DNA from: CAUPWF01 sp964367905
Lineage (GTDB): Bacteria; Bacillota; Clostridia; Lachnospirales; Lachnospiraceae
DNA: 28,643 nucleotides
Direction of reading: 5' to 3'
Assembly: GCA_964367905.1 (NCBI GenBank)
Contig: CAYIZP010000040.1
Location: 1 to 28,643 of the forward strand
This document shows positions 1-8,024 of this stretch, in pieces (position 1 is the stretch's first letter; each line of letters begins with the position of its first letter). The notes under the pieces are model-generated. The model was not told the origin of the DNA and did not search any database. It saw only the letters and a list, made by a program, of their open reading frames with translations. Made by a program: the position numbers and the translations under genes.

Positions 1-366
1 TTAGAGAATTATTTGTTTATAGTGGATGATGGCGGATGCATTCATGTGTATTTGAAAGAAGAGGAGGTCAGAGCGGAGGTTCGGGAGTTTTTTTCTAGTC
101 ATAGCTGTGTAGAAAAGGTTTTCGAGATGGAGGGAAGGAATCAGAGACAGCCCCAATTTCAGATTGCATTAAAGGAGGGAGTGGTATCCAAGGAATACTT
201 CGACGAGCATCAAGAAGGGGCAACCCATGGGTACGATCCAAAAACTTGTAGAGCTATGAATTCATTCGTTAGTTTCAATAGATGCAAGCATCCGTTTTCA
301 GAGATGAATCAAATCGAATTGAGTGAGATGTATAAACTTATTATTGGAAAAACAAATTTAACATAA
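1..366 (+). CDS. C-terminal fragment of an alkaline phosphatase superfamily phosphodiesterase (nucleotide pyrophosphatase type)
   Basis: The reading frame is open from base 1, so this is the last 121 codons of a gene that begins outside the window. The TTG at 13 is not a credible start because nothing resembling a ribosome site can precede it. The segment GATHGYDP is typical of the C-terminal metal-binding loop of type I phosphodiesterase/nucleotide pyrophosphatase enzymes, where this histidine binds one of two zinc ions. It is followed by the usual short tail (MNSFVSF, then a region ending in SEMYKLIIG). Such enzymes cleave phosphodiesters or phosphonate monoesters, and phosphonoacetate hydrolase belongs to the same superfamily. 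It lies just upstream of an importer and C-P lyase genes, so a role in releasing phosphorus from an organic ester is plausible. The substrate cannot be told from this fragment. Confidence 0.7.
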   Translation, partial: LENYLFIVDDGGCIHVYLKEEEVRAEVREFFSSHSCVEKVFEMEGRNQRQPQFQIALKEGVVSKEYFDEHQEGATHGYDPKTCRAMNSFVSFNRCKHPFSEMNQIELSEMYKLIIGKTNLT

Positions 367-404
367 TTTAGTGTGATTTTACGTTTTAAAATGAAATCTT
401 ACAG

Positions 405-428
405 AAAATTTACACATGTGTAAATTTT
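405..428. promoter_or_regulatory. Perfect 24-base palindrome upstream of the ABC operon
   Basis: The arms AAAATTTACA and TGTAAATTTT flank a self-complementary CATG centre, giving a perfect 24-base dyad. It starts 38 bases after the stop of the upstream phosphodiesterase gene and ends 11 bases before a PhoP-type box. No T-run follows, so it is a poor intrinsic terminator. An operator for a dimeric regulator is the more likely reading. The binding protein is unknown. Confidence 0.5.
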
Positions 429-439
429 GCACGGTAAAC

Positions 440-456
440 TTAACATACACTTAACT
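440..456 (+). promoter_or_regulatory. PhoP-type box 1 (TTAACA-N5-TTAACT)
   Basis: Two direct hexamers, TTAACA and TTAACT, are separated by TACAC, an 11-base period. This matches the Bacillus PhoP box (TT[ACT]A[CT]A-like hexamers about 5 bases apart) in the orientation expected for activation of the downstream operon. Near-identical boxes occur at 6892-6908 and 8025-8041. Possible -10 sequences are TATGCT (484-489) and TACACT (489-494); neither is strong. Only two hexamers are evident, fewer than in many B. subtilis sites. Confidence 0.6.
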
Positions 457-501
457 TCTATATGATGCAACATGTTTTTTCTCTATGCTACACTAGCTTA
501 G

Positions 502-514
502 GTGGTAAAACCAC
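502..514 (+). other. Small hairpin in the leader of the ABC operon
   Basis: GTGGT-AAA-ACCAC is a perfect 5-base inverted repeat with a 3-base loop. It lies 41 bases before the start codon of the solute-binding protein. It could affect the mRNA leader; no other support is visible. Confidence 0.3.
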
Positions 515-555
515 AGAAAAAACTTAGAACTCAAAATTAAGGAGAAACAGAAGTT

Positions 556-1836
556 ATGAAAAGAATGAAGAAGTTTTTAGCACTAGCATTAGTAGGGGTA
601 TTAGCAGTGAGTGCTGTAGGTTGTGGAGCTACAGGAGAAGCAAGTGGTTCAACAGATGAAGGAAGTACAGAAAAAGTAGAAATTGAATATTGGCATATTA
701 ACTCAGAGACATTTGCAGGTCCAACAGTTACAGAAATCGTAGATGCGTTTAATGCATCTCAAGATGAAATCCATGTTACAGAGAAGTTTGCAGGTGACTA
801 TTTAGGAATCATGCAAGATTTACAGGCGGATGCAGCAGCAGGAACTACTCCGGATGTAGTACAGATTGGATGGTCTTTCAAGGAGTATTTTGGAAATAAC
901 TTTGGATATACAGATGTAAATGAATTATTCGCAGATACTGAGACACCTGATTTTGTAACAGAGACATTTGAAGATTCTGTAAAAGAATTGGCAGTACACA
1001 GCAATGGTGATATGGTGGGTGTTCCATATGGAATGTCTGTACCTGTGTTATATATGAATACAGAGATTTTATCTGAAGCGGGTGTGGATATAGCAGATAT
1101 AAAAACATGGCCAGACGTAGAAGTGGCAGCGAGACAAGTTGCGGAGAGTACAGATAAATATGGATTATACATTGGTGAGTATACATATGTATGGGAAATG
1201 CAACAAATGATTGAGAGTAATGGCGGACAATATATTACAGATGGTCTATGTAGCATCGATAGTCCTGGAGCAGTTGAAGCGATGGAACTGTATGCGGGAT
1301 TGGTAAAAGATGGAACAGCACTGCATGTAGTTTCAGAAGAAGGAACTCAAGCGTACTTAGCTGGTGAGGTAGGAATTTACATGGATTCTGTTGCATATAC
1401 AGAACTGGTACAAAGTTCAACTGATTATTCAGAAATCATGGTAGCGCCGGGCTGGGAAGGACAAGACCTGAAGCTTCCAATTGGTGGTAACTTCTTGGCG
1501 ATTACATCGTCTACAGATGAGAAAAAAGCAGCGACAGCGGAGTTTATTGCATGGATGTTAGATGCAGAGAATATGCTAGCTTGGGATGGTGCAACGGGAT
1601 ATATTCCTCCGATTAAGTCAGCAGTAGGCAGTGACTACATGGAAGAAAACCCAGTAACACAAATGGCGTATGATCAATTAGGTGCAGCAGTACCATGGGC
1701 AGCTTTTCCAGGGAATAATGGTTTAGAGGCAGAGCAAATCTTAATTGCTATGAGAGGTGAAATTCTTTCGGGAGATACATCAGTTGCAGATGCATTGACG
1801 AAGGCACAAGAAGATATCAATCAATTATATCAATAG
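556..1836 (+). CDS. Extracellular solute-binding lipoprotein, family 1 (sugar/glycerol-phosphate type)
   Basis: This is the cell-surface receptor of an ABC importer. The 426-residue protein starts with a lysine-rich leader and hydrophobic segment ending in the lipobox AVGC, so Cys23 would be lipidated and anchored in the membrane. The mature part has the family-1 solute-binding pattern: a strand with EIEYWHIN near residue 40, an NASQ segment, and a later GEVGIYMDS segment, as in maltose, oligosaccharide and glycerol-3-phosphate binders. The next three genes encode the matching permeases and ATPase. A ribosome site, AAGGAG, precedes the ATG. The cargo is unknown. The PhoP-type box upstream and the neighbouring C-P lyase genes favour a phosphorus-containing ligand, for example a glycerophospho- or phosphono-ester, over a plain sugar. 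Confidence 0.85.
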   Translation: MKRMKKFLALALVGVLAVSAVGCGATGEASGSTDEGSTEKVEIEYWHINSETFAGPTVTEIVDAFNASQDEIHVTEKFAGDYLGIMQDLQADAAAGTTPDVVQIGWSFKEYFGNNFGYTDVNELFADTETPDFVTETFEDSVKELAVHSNGDMVGVPYGMSVPVLYMNTEILSEAGVDIADIKTWPDVEVAARQVAESTDKYGLYIGEYTYVWEMQQMIESNGGQYITDGLCSIDSPGAVEAMELYAGLVKDGTALHVVSEEGTQAYLAGEVGIYMDSVAYTELVQSSTDYSEIMVAPGWEGQDLKLPIGGNFLAITSSTDEKKAATAEFIAWMLDAENMLAWDGATGYIPPIKSAVGSDYMEENPVTQMAYDQLGAAVPWAAFPGNNGLEAEQILIAMRGEILSGDTSVADALTKAQEDINQLYQ

Positions 1837-1870
1837 TTTATAGCTATAAATAAAAGGCAGAGGAGTTACT

Positions 1871-2758
1871 ATGGAGTTAAATACAAGAGGGAAACTAAGG
1901 TCATTATTGTACCTTAGTCCCACCATTATTTGTTTTGTCGTGTTCGTAATTGGACCGATGTTATATACAGTTTATCTTAGTTTCTTTGATTGGAATATGG
2001 TTCGTCCGGAAAAAGACTTTATTGGATTTGAGAATTATATTCGTATCTTTTCGGATGAAGAGACATATAAGGTGTTGGGAAATACATTTTGGTACATAGG
2101 AATTATATTAATATTGAACTTTTGTATTCCCTTTGTATTTGCTTTTGTTTGTAAGTTTGTATTAAATAAATTTCAAAACTTTTACAAAGTAACATTCTTC
2201 TTGCCAGGTTTTATTTCTCTAATTGTAGGATCAATCATTTTTACTTGGATTCTGAATCCAATTGTAGGACCAGTGGCATACATTCTGGAACTGTTTGGAA
2301 TAAAAATGCCAGTTTGGTCTACGACAGAGGGATTGGTTATTGTAGTAATCAGTCTCATCACATCATGGAAGTCGTTCGGATACAATTTTATTATGCTCTT
2401 TTCAGCAGTGAGTGGCGTGTCGGGAGAAGTAATTGAAGCGGCGCAGCTTGATAATATTTCGCTGCATAAAATCTTTTTGCAGATTGTTGCACCAATGACG
2501 GGATCTACTTCGTTCTATATCTTCATTATGACAATTATTCAAGGATTGACTTATGTAATTAATCCAATTGACGTATTGACACAAGGTGGTCCGAACTATG
2601 GTAGCAGTAATATTGTCTACCATGCATATTTTAAAGCATTCAATGTCTTTGACACAGGCGGTTCAGCGGCATTGGCAGTAGTTACATTACTCTTGTTTGG
2701 ATTTGGATTATTCATACTGAATGAAGTGGTAGGAAAGATGGTGTATTATGAAAACTAA
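1871..2758 (+). CDS. ABC transporter permease, UgpA/MalF-like
   Basis: This integral membrane subunit of the importer has 295 residues and about six hydrophobic helices. The first is near residues 12-35 (LYLSPTIICFVVFVIGP), the classic N-terminus of sugar permeases of this class. The cytoplasmic EAA loop that contacts the ATPase is visible as EAAQLDNISLHKIF. AGGAG precedes the ATG. The gene starts 34 bases after the binding protein and its end overlaps the next permease by 11 bases, so the two are likely translationally coupled. The protein is close in form to glycerol-3-phosphate permease UgpA, but the substrate cannot be assigned from sequence alone. Confidence 0.88.
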   Translation: MELNTRGKLRSLLYLSPTIICFVVFVIGPMLYTVYLSFFDWNMVRPEKDFIGFENYIRIFSDEETYKVLGNTFWYIGIILILNFCIPFVFAFVCKFVLNKFQNFYKVTFFLPGFISLIVGSIIFTWILNPIVGPVAYILELFGIKMPVWSTTEGLVIVVISLITSWKSFGYNFIMLFSAVSGVSGEVIEAAQLDNISLHKIFLQIVAPMTGSTSFYIFIMTIIQGLTYVINPIDVLTQGGPNYGSSNIVYHAYFKAFNVFDTGGSAALAVVTLLLFGFGLFILNEVVGKMVYYEN

Positions 2759-3572
2759 ATCACGTTGGAGTATATTGTGGCATGTATTGTTCTTTGCAAT
2801 TGTGTGTGTTTTGCTTTATCCGATTCTATTTGCTGTGGATAGCTCCATGAAAACAGATTCTCAAGCATATAGTGGCGGGATTAGCTTGTTCAGCAATGGA
2901 ATTTCATTCCATAACTATGTGAAGGTATTTGAGAGAGTTCCATTATTTTTAAACATCTTAAATACATTTATGATTTCACTTTTGAATACAGTCTTTACTA
3001 TGGTAGTTTCTTTTTTAGCATCATATGTATTGGTTTATTATAAATTTAGAGGCAGTGATAAAGTAGTTTCATTATTTGTGTGGTCAATGTTCGTTCCTTT
3101 TACAGTGACAATTATCCCACATTACTTGATTGTATCTAGCTTAGGGCTTGTAAACACTTGGTTAGGGGTTGTTTTGCCTTATATTTTTTCTGGCTCCGCG
3201 GTATTTCTATTGATACAAAGTATGAGGAATATTCCATTATCATTGATAGAAGTAGCCAAGCTAGATAATATTAGCGATAGAAAAATCATGTGCGATATTA
3301 TTTTGCCATTAGTAAAGCCACAACTAATTGCATCTAGTATCTGGTATTTCGCACTGACATGGAATGATTATATCTGGCCAAAACGCGTATTAAAAGAATC
3401 GGACACGTATACGCTTTCTTTAGTATTGCAATCTTTCATTGCAGGAGAAGGTGGAGACGGATTCACATCAGCAATGGCTATGTCGGTTATTACAATGATT
3501 ATTCCGGTAATTTTATATCTAATATTCCAGAAGCACATTATAGAAACATTCACAAATGGTGGAATAAAATAA
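2748..3572 (+). CDS. ABC transporter permease, UgpE/MalG-like
   Basis: This is the second membrane subunit, 274 residues, with an N-terminal helix (LWHVLFFAIVCVLLYPILF) and about five further helices. The EAA loop is present as EVAKLDNISDRKIM. An alternating DSSMKTDSQAY segment after the first helix matches the carbohydrate-uptake permease subfamily. The start codon lies inside the end of the preceding permease gene (11-base overlap), consistent with co-expression and pairing of the two in one channel. The ATPase gene follows after 9 bases. Confidence 0.87.
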   Translation: MKTKSRWSILWHVLFFAIVCVLLYPILFAVDSSMKTDSQAYSGGISLFSNGISFHNYVKVFERVPLFLNILNTFMISLLNTVFTMVVSFLASYVLVYYKFRGSDKVVSLFVWSMFVPFTVTIIPHYLIVSSLGLVNTWLGVVLPYIFSGSAVFLLIQSMRNIPLSLIEVAKLDNISDRKIMCDIILPLVKPQLIASSIWYFALTWNDYIWPKRVLKESDTYTLSLVLQSFIAGEGGDGFTSAMAMSVITMIIPVILYLIFQKHIIETFTNGGIK

Positions 3573-3581
3573 GGAGAGGTT

Positions 3582-4691
3582 ATGAATAGAATAGAATTAA
3601 ATGATATAAAGAAGACATATGGGGATTTTGTTGTAATTCCTAATATGAATTTCTCGATAGAAGATGGAGAGAGGCTTGTTTTATTAGGACCATCTGGATG
3701 TGGAAAGTCGACTCTCCTAAGAATGATAGCTGGTTTGGAGACGATTCAAGAAGGGCAGATGTTTATTAGTGGAACAGATGTTAGTAAGGTGTCACCAGGA
3801 GAACGTAATATTGCAATGGTGTTTCAAAACTATGCACTCTATCCACATATGACAGTGGAAGAGAACATCACATATGGTTTGAGACAAAACAAGGTGCCAA
3901 AAGGAGAGATTAAAGAGAGACTTAATACAGTTCTTGGAATGTTAGATTTGCAACCTTATAGGAGTAGAAAGCCTAAGGAACTCTCAGGTGGACAACGACA
4001 GAGGGTAGCGCTTGCAAGGGCGACTGTAAAAAACAGTGAAGTTTTTTTGTTGGACGAACCATTATCCAATTTAGATGCACAGCTTCGCGTATCAGCGAGA
4101 CAAGCGCTTTTAGATATTCATAAGAAGTTTAAACAGACAATTGTGTATGTAACACATGATCAAATCGAAGCAATGACATTCGCAACAAAAATCATATTGC
4201 TGAATAAGGGTGAGATACAGATGCATGACAATCCATATAATGTATACCATCATCCAGCCAATGTATTTACAGCAAAATTCATTGGATCACCTCCAATGAA
4301 TATTGCAAAAGGAGTTGTGATTAAGGATAATTTTATATGGATGGGTAAGCAAAAAGTAATCTTAGATCGTGAGTGGTGGGGGTATTTAAGTGAGAGTGAA
4401 GAGTATTTCTTAGGAATACGTCCTGAGTATATGAAACTTTCTAGGACACCATCGGAGAAAGAGTTTGGTCATTTCAAAGCGAAAGTACAATATGTTGAGA
4501 ATCTTGGAGCGGATTTTGCAGTGTATTTGGAGATTGATGATAACTTGTTTGTTGCAGTTGTAAAGGATTCGGAATATCAGGTTGGGGATGAAGTATATGC
4601 TGTATTCTCACAAGATCACCTGCATTTCTTTGATTCGGAAACGGAGCAAAATCTAGGACGGCCTAAAGAGCTTCGTTCTCAGAGGAAATAG
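3582..4691 (+). CDS. ABC transporter ATP-binding protein, UgpC/MalK type
   Basis: The 369-residue ATPase powers the importer at 556-3572. Visible motifs are Walker A GPSGCGKST (residues 36-44), Q-loop glutamine 82, signature LSGGQ (134-138), Walker B FLLDEP ending at Asp158-Glu159, and the switch histidine in YVTHDQ. The roughly 130 C-terminal residues after the ATPase core form the TOBE/MOP-type regulatory extension of the MalK/UgpC/MsmK group. That extension separates it from the peptide-type ATPases at 26286-28293. A strong AAGGAGAGG site precedes the ATG. Some ATPases of this group serve several importers, so it may not be exclusive to this one. Confidence 0.88.
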   Translation: MNRIELNDIKKTYGDFVVIPNMNFSIEDGERLVLLGPSGCGKSTLLRMIAGLETIQEGQMFISGTDVSKVSPGERNIAMVFQNYALYPHMTVEENITYGLRQNKVPKGEIKERLNTVLGMLDLQPYRSRKPKELSGGQRQRVALARATVKNSEVFLLDEPLSNLDAQLRVSARQALLDIHKKFKQTIVYVTHDQIEAMTFATKIILLNKGEIQMHDNPYNVYHHPANVFTAKFIGSPPMNIAKGVVIKDNFIWMGKQKVILDREWWGYLSESEEYFLGIRPEYMKLSRTPSEKEFGHFKAKVQYVENLGADFAVYLEIDDNLFVAVVKDSEYQVGDEVYAVFSQDHLHFFDSETEQNLGRPKELRSQRK

Positions 4692-4700
4692 AGGTAATAT

Positions 4701-5747
4701 ATGAAACAGTTGGGATTTTTAAAAAAAGGAAATTGGTATAAAGGAAATATGCATTGTCATTCAGTGATATCAGATGGCAATGAGAATACAGATCAGTTAA
4801 TAAAAATATATCTTGAGAAAGGTTATAATTTTCTTGCTGTTACTGATCATGATATTTACAGTGGAGAAGAGCTAGCGAAGGAAACAAAAGATATACTTTT
4901 GATTCCAGCAGTAGAAGGATCAGCTTATCTGATAGAGGATGAGGCATTCTTTGCTAAGTCATCTGCGAATTTGGATAGACATAGCTTGAATATACTATGG
5001 GATGAACAGAAGAATAAGAAGTGTAAGCAGGCACATCATATCAATGCTTTTCTTGGTACGAGTAAGATGCAAGAAGCAGCCATTGAGCCAATGTTAAGAA
5101 GGGGTGAGTTGATAACTCCCCCTGTATTTTTGCATGAGTGGGACGGAAGAGAAGTTCTTCAAGGAATTGTAGATTATTTTCGTAATCGCGGATTCTTCAT
5201 CTCGTACAATCATCCGACTTGGTCGAAGATAAAGCTAGATCAAGTGTCTGGTGTGTCGGGGATATGGTCTGTGGAGATATATAATCATAGTACACATCTA
5301 GGAAGTAGTAATGGATATGATGCATTTTTTATCGATGCAATGGCAGCGGAGGGAAATGATATAAAAATCATAGCCACAGATGATAATCATAACGTGGATG
5401 GAGACAGTGACTGTTTTGGCGGTTATGTGATGGTCTGTGCAGAGGATTGTACACATGATAATATTGTGACGAGCTTGCTTGAAGGAAACTTCTACTCATC
5501 TAGTGGATGTGAAATCATCGATTGGGGAATTGAGAAAAATACGGCTTTTATTGAATGTGAGGATTGCGAATGGATTCGATTTGTAGTGGATGGTCGAGTG
5601 GGGGATGGTCGTACCATAAGAAGACAGGATAGAGAGCTTACAAGCGCATCATATCAACTACAAGGCTATGAGAAGTCGATAAGAATTGAGTGTATGAATA
5701 CAAGTGGTAAGATGGCATGGACAAATTTTGCAAGATTAAGAGAGTAG
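4701..5747 (+). CDS. PHP-domain metallohydrolase (CehA/McbA-like)
   Basis: This 348-residue protein has no signal peptide and is probably cytoplasmic. It carries the PHP metal motifs: HCH near residues 18-20 (KGNMHCHSVISDG), TDHD near 49-52, YNHPTW near 170, and DDNHN near 230. PHP enzymes are metal-dependent phosphoesterases. The form with a GN(L/M)HCHS start and a beta-rich C-terminus resembles CehA/McbA-type metallohydrolases, which cleave ester or phosphodiester bonds. It sits between the importer ATPase and an alcohol dehydrogenase with gaps of about 10 bases, so it is probably in the same operon. Inference: it hydrolyses the imported ester inside the cell. It is not closely similar to the second PHP protein at 13747. 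Confidence 0.75.
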   Translation: MKQLGFLKKGNWYKGNMHCHSVISDGNENTDQLIKIYLEKGYNFLAVTDHDIYSGEELAKETKDILLIPAVEGSAYLIEDEAFFAKSSANLDRHSLNILWDEQKNKKCKQAHHINAFLGTSKMQEAAIEPMLRRGELITPPVFLHEWDGREVLQGIVDYFRNRGFFISYNHPTWSKIKLDQVSGVSGIWSVEIYNHSTHLGSSNGYDAFFIDAMAAEGNDIKIIATDDNHNVDGDSDCFGGYVMVCAEDCTHDNIVTSLLEGNFYSSSGCEIIDWGIEKNTAFIECEDCEWIRFVVDGRVGDGRTIRRQDRELTSASYQLQGYEKSIRIECMNTSGKMAWTNFARLRE

Positions 5748-5757
5748 GAGAAAACAA

Positions 5758-6882
5758 ATGACATACTATAATCCGGTTCAGATCTATGAGGGAAGAGGAA
5801 GTTTTCAGCAATTGCCAGACATAATATCAGGCAAATTAAAAAATAATGAGAAACATACAACATTATTATTAATATGGAATGAACATGTTTTAAACAATGC
5901 TACGATACAAATTCTAATGAAGGAGGGGAACTGTAAGGCACATGTAACCACAGTATCGAATCCAGATATCAAGGATTTGTTTTCTCTTCATAGAGAATTA
6001 GAGGATGATTATCAACTTGTGGTAGCAATTGGAGGTGGCAGTGTTTTAGACTTGGGAAAATCACTTTGTTGTTTGCATGGCAATTCTTTTGAAAGTGAGG
6101 ATGATCTTCGTGAGTTTATCAAGGAGAAGAAGTATGAAAATCCAGAAATTGAGTGGATTGGCGTACCCACGACTGCTGGGACAGGAAGCGAAGTGACACC
6201 TTGGGCGACAGTGTGGGATTTTGACAATCATGCAAAACTATCCATTGATACACCGCATAATTTTGCTAGCGCTGCGATAATAGATGCGCAATTTCTAGAG
6301 TCCATGCCATTATCATTGGCAGTATCATCGGCATTGGATGCAATTGGTCATGCCACAGAGAGTTATTGGGCAAAGGCGAGCAACGAGATATCCAAAGGAT
6401 TAGCATTGCAGTCAATTCGAAAAATTATGCGGAATATTCCAGACCTATGGTGTGAAGAGAAAAAATGTAATGCACTTGACCAGATTGCCCAAGGAAGTCT
6501 ATTGGCTGGATTAGCATTTAGCAATACGAGGACGACTGCTTGTCATTCTATGTCATATCCACTTACGATGAGGTATGGTTTACCACATGGAGTGGCTGTC
6601 AGTCTGCTGTTGGCACCTATATTTGAGGCAAATGTAGAACTTATACAAAACGTAGATGAGTTATTCTTAGCATATGGTGCGAAATCTACGGAGGAGATTC
6701 AAGGTAAAATCAATGGATTTCTAGAGAAAGTAGGGTACAATACGAATTTAGAAAGTTGGGGAGTGAAGAAGGACGAGTTCGAGTGGTTGGTTATATCTAG
6801 TATGACAAAAGGTCGAGCAGATAATAATCCAGTAAATCTAACAAAAAATTTAATTTTAGATATATTAAATCAGATTCATTAG
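5758..6882 (+). CDS. Iron-containing alcohol dehydrogenase, phosphonoacetaldehyde reductase-like
   Basis: The 374-residue group III (iron-dependent) alcohol dehydrogenase has an NAD(P)-binding segment AIGGGSVLDLGKS near residue 90. The four metal ligands appear conserved: Asp and His in LDAIGHATES, His in CHSMSYPL, and His in LPHGVA. The stretch TAGTGSEVTPWATVWD resembles, from memory, enzymes annotated as phosphonoacetaldehyde reductase (PhpC-like), which interconvert phosphonoacetaldehyde and 2-hydroxyethylphosphonate. The association with C-P lyase fits that reading. No phosphonatase (phnX) or transaminase (phnW) gene is in the window, so a glycerol or other alcohol substrate is also possible. 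AGGAG precedes the ATG, 10 bases after the PHP gene. Confidence 0.75.
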   Translation: MTYYNPVQIYEGRGSFQQLPDIISGKLKNNEKHTTLLLIWNEHVLNNATIQILMKEGNCKAHVTTVSNPDIKDLFSLHRELEDDYQLVVAIGGGSVLDLGKSLCCLHGNSFESEDDLREFIKEKKYENPEIEWIGVPTTAGTGSEVTPWATVWDFDNHAKLSIDTPHNFASAAIIDAQFLESMPLSLAVSSALDAIGHATESYWAKASNEISKGLALQSIRKIMRNIPDLWCEEKKCNALDQIAQGSLLAGLAFSNTRTTACHSMSYPLTMRYGLPHGVAVSLLLAPIFEANVELIQNVDELFLAYGAKSTEEIQGKINGFLEKVGYNTNLESWGVKKDEFEWLVISSMTKGRADNNPVNLTKNLILDILNQIH

Positions 6883-6891
6883 TCTATGAAA

Positions 6892-6908
6892 TTAACATGG
6901 AATTAACC
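6892..6908 (+). promoter_or_regulatory. PhoP-type box 2 (TTAACA-N5-TTAACC)
   Basis: TTAACA and TTAACC are direct hexamers with an 11-base period. They start 9 bases after the dehydrogenase stop codon and face the RpiR-family regulator gene. Possible -10 sequences are TACAAT (6919-6924) and TAAAAT preceded by TG (6940-6945). The box suggests that the regulator itself is made under phosphate limitation. Confidence 0.55.
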
Positions 6909-6963
6909 TGAAGCACACTACAATCTTACGCTGGGAATGTAAAATTAATTAAAAGAATGGAAA

Positions 6964-6995
6964 GGTAAAATATTTGTGAAGCAGAATATTTTATC
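6964..6995 (+). other. AT-rich hairpin upstream of the RpiR regulator
   Basis: TAAAATATT (6966-6974) and AATATTTTA (6985-6993) are perfect 9-base inverted arms around a 10-base loop. A G-U and a G-C pair extend the stem. No T-run follows, so it is not a standard terminator. It may be an operator or a leader hairpin. Confidence 0.4.
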
Positions 6996-7016
6996 AGGAA
7001 GATAAAAACAGTGAAA

Positions 7017-7031
7017 TGTAGTAATACTACA
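7017..7031. promoter_or_regulatory. Candidate RpiR-family operator (TGTAGTAATACTACA)
   Basis: This is a perfect dyad: TGTAGTA, central A, TACTACA. One more matched base on each side makes it 17 bases. It ends 29 bases before the regulator start codon. The layout TGTA(A/G)T-N3-A(T/C)TACA resembles the known site of HexR, an RpiR-family repressor. That makes it a good candidate autoregulatory operator for the gene at 7061. Binding is inferred. Confidence 0.5.
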
Positions 7032-7060
7032 TCTAGTATAAGATTGAAGAGGAGAACGTA

Positions 7061-7954
7061 GTGGTTGAGGATATGATTGCTAGGATAAAAATAAAATACG
7101 ATGATTTGAGAAAATCTGAGAAAAAGGTTGCAAAATATATTGTAAATTTCAGGGGTGATTTTAATGAATTGACAACGGCAGGTGTTGCCAAGAGTGTAGG
7201 GGTTAGTGAGCCGACTGTTGTAAGATTCACACATGCAGTTGGCATTGAAAGCTTCAAATCATTAAAAAGAGGCCTGATAGAGGAGCGCATACGGACACAA
7301 TATAGCCGAATAGAACGGTGCGATGTCTTTGGTGGGTATACATTGTCGGCGATTGATACGCTAGAGGGTATTCCGGATATTGTAATCAATGCAAATGGTA
7401 CACATCTGGAAAATTCTTTGAAAAATATTGATATCAAAACATTACATGAAGTGATAGAGATGATTAAGGGTGCTAGACAAATACTAATATGTGGAATTGA
7501 AAGCTCCACAACCACGGTGTTTGATTTAAATGTTAAGCTAAAGTATCTAGGATATAATTGTAGTTACCAAGATGATCAGTATCTGAAATACATGAGTGCT
7601 TGCAATCTCACGAGTGAGGATATTGCGATTGGAGTATCCTATAGTGGACAGAGTAAAGAAACTATTGATGTATTAAAACTTGCTAGACTTAATGGAGCAC
7701 GGACAATTGGTATCACAAATTTCTCAGAAGGTGAAATTGAGGAGGTGTCTGATGTACTATTTTCCATATCTGGTGAGAATAATTTATATGGAAATAAAGT
7801 GTTTTCGCGCGGAGTACAGCTTGCTATAGTAGACATGATTTATATGGGAGTTATACTTACAGATTTTGATTATTATACTAAGAAGATTGATTGTACATGT
7901 GAACTTATAAAACACGTAGTGTATGAGGGGAAAAATAGATGTTTGGGATATTAA
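7061..7954 (+). CDS. MurR/RpiR-family transcriptional regulator
   Basis: The 297-residue DNA-binding regulator has two parts. An N-terminal RpiR helix-turn-helix lies near residues 1-80 (LRKSEKKVAKYI, then VAKSVGVSEPTVVRF as recognition region). A C-terminal SIS sugar-phosphate-binding domain lies near 120-260 (ICGIESSTTT, GVSYSGQSKETIDVLKLA, GARTIGITN). The family senses phosphosugars. Here the effector could be a ribose phosphate from C-P lyase or the imported ester, which is inference. The start is GTG, with GGAG (7051-7054) 6 bases upstream; an in-frame ATG at 7073 is less well placed. The gene lies between the import operon and phnG, with its own PhoP-type box and terminator, so it is probably the local regulator of both clusters. 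Confidence 0.85.
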   Translation: MVEDMIARIKIKYDDLRKSEKKVAKYIVNFRGDFNELTTAGVAKSVGVSEPTVVRFTHAVGIESFKSLKRGLIEERIRTQYSRIERCDVFGGYTLSAIDTLEGIPDIVINANGTHLENSLKNIDIKTLHEVIEMIKGARQILICGIESSTTTVFDLNVKLKYLGYNCSYQDDQYLKYMSACNLTSEDIAIGVSYSGQSKETIDVLKLARLNGARTIGITNFSEGEIEEVSDVLFSISGENNLYGNKVFSRGVQLAIVDMIYMGVILTDFDYYTKKIDCTCELIKHVVYEGKNRCLGY

Positions 7955-7955
7955 T

Positions 7956-7998
7956 AGAGGGCAGATGTTAGAATTTATTTCTGATATCTGCTCTTTTT
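7956..7998 (+). terminator. Intrinsic terminator after the RpiR regulator
   Basis: An 11-pair stem is formed by AGAGGGCAGAT (7956-7966) and ATCTGCTCTTT (7986-7996), with two G-U pairs. A loop of about 19 bases separates the arms, and the 3' arm runs into a T-rich tract ending at 7998. It starts directly after the stop codon and separates the regulator from the phn operon. Confidence 0.7.
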
Positions 7999-8012
7999 GT
8001 AGTGTACTTACA
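7998..8012. promoter_or_regulatory. Second, imperfect candidate RpiR-type site upstream of phnG
   Basis: TGTAGTGTACTTACA has the same 15-base frame as the dyad at 7017-7031: TGTA and TACA ends and TGTAGT as the first half. The second half is imperfect. It lies between the terminator T-tract and PhoP-type box 3. It may let the RpiR regulator act on the phn operon; support is modest. Confidence 0.3.
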
Positions 8013-8024
8013 TTTCATGTTTGG

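Noticed and set aside
405..428. Intrinsic terminator for the first gene
   Set aside because: The stem is almost all A-T and is followed by GCACGG rather than a T-run, so it would terminate poorly. An operator is more likely.
502..514. The small leader hairpin as a riboswitch or attenuator
   Set aside because: A 5-pair stem alone, with no alternative pairing partner or T-run nearby, is not enough to claim one.
798..1256. Minus-strand open frame of 152 codons inside the binding-protein gene (and other long minus-strand frames, for example 7033-7515 and 20301-20783)
   Set aside because: They lie opposite well-supported genes, have no ribosome sites or recognisable domains, and show low-complexity composition typical of antisense frames.
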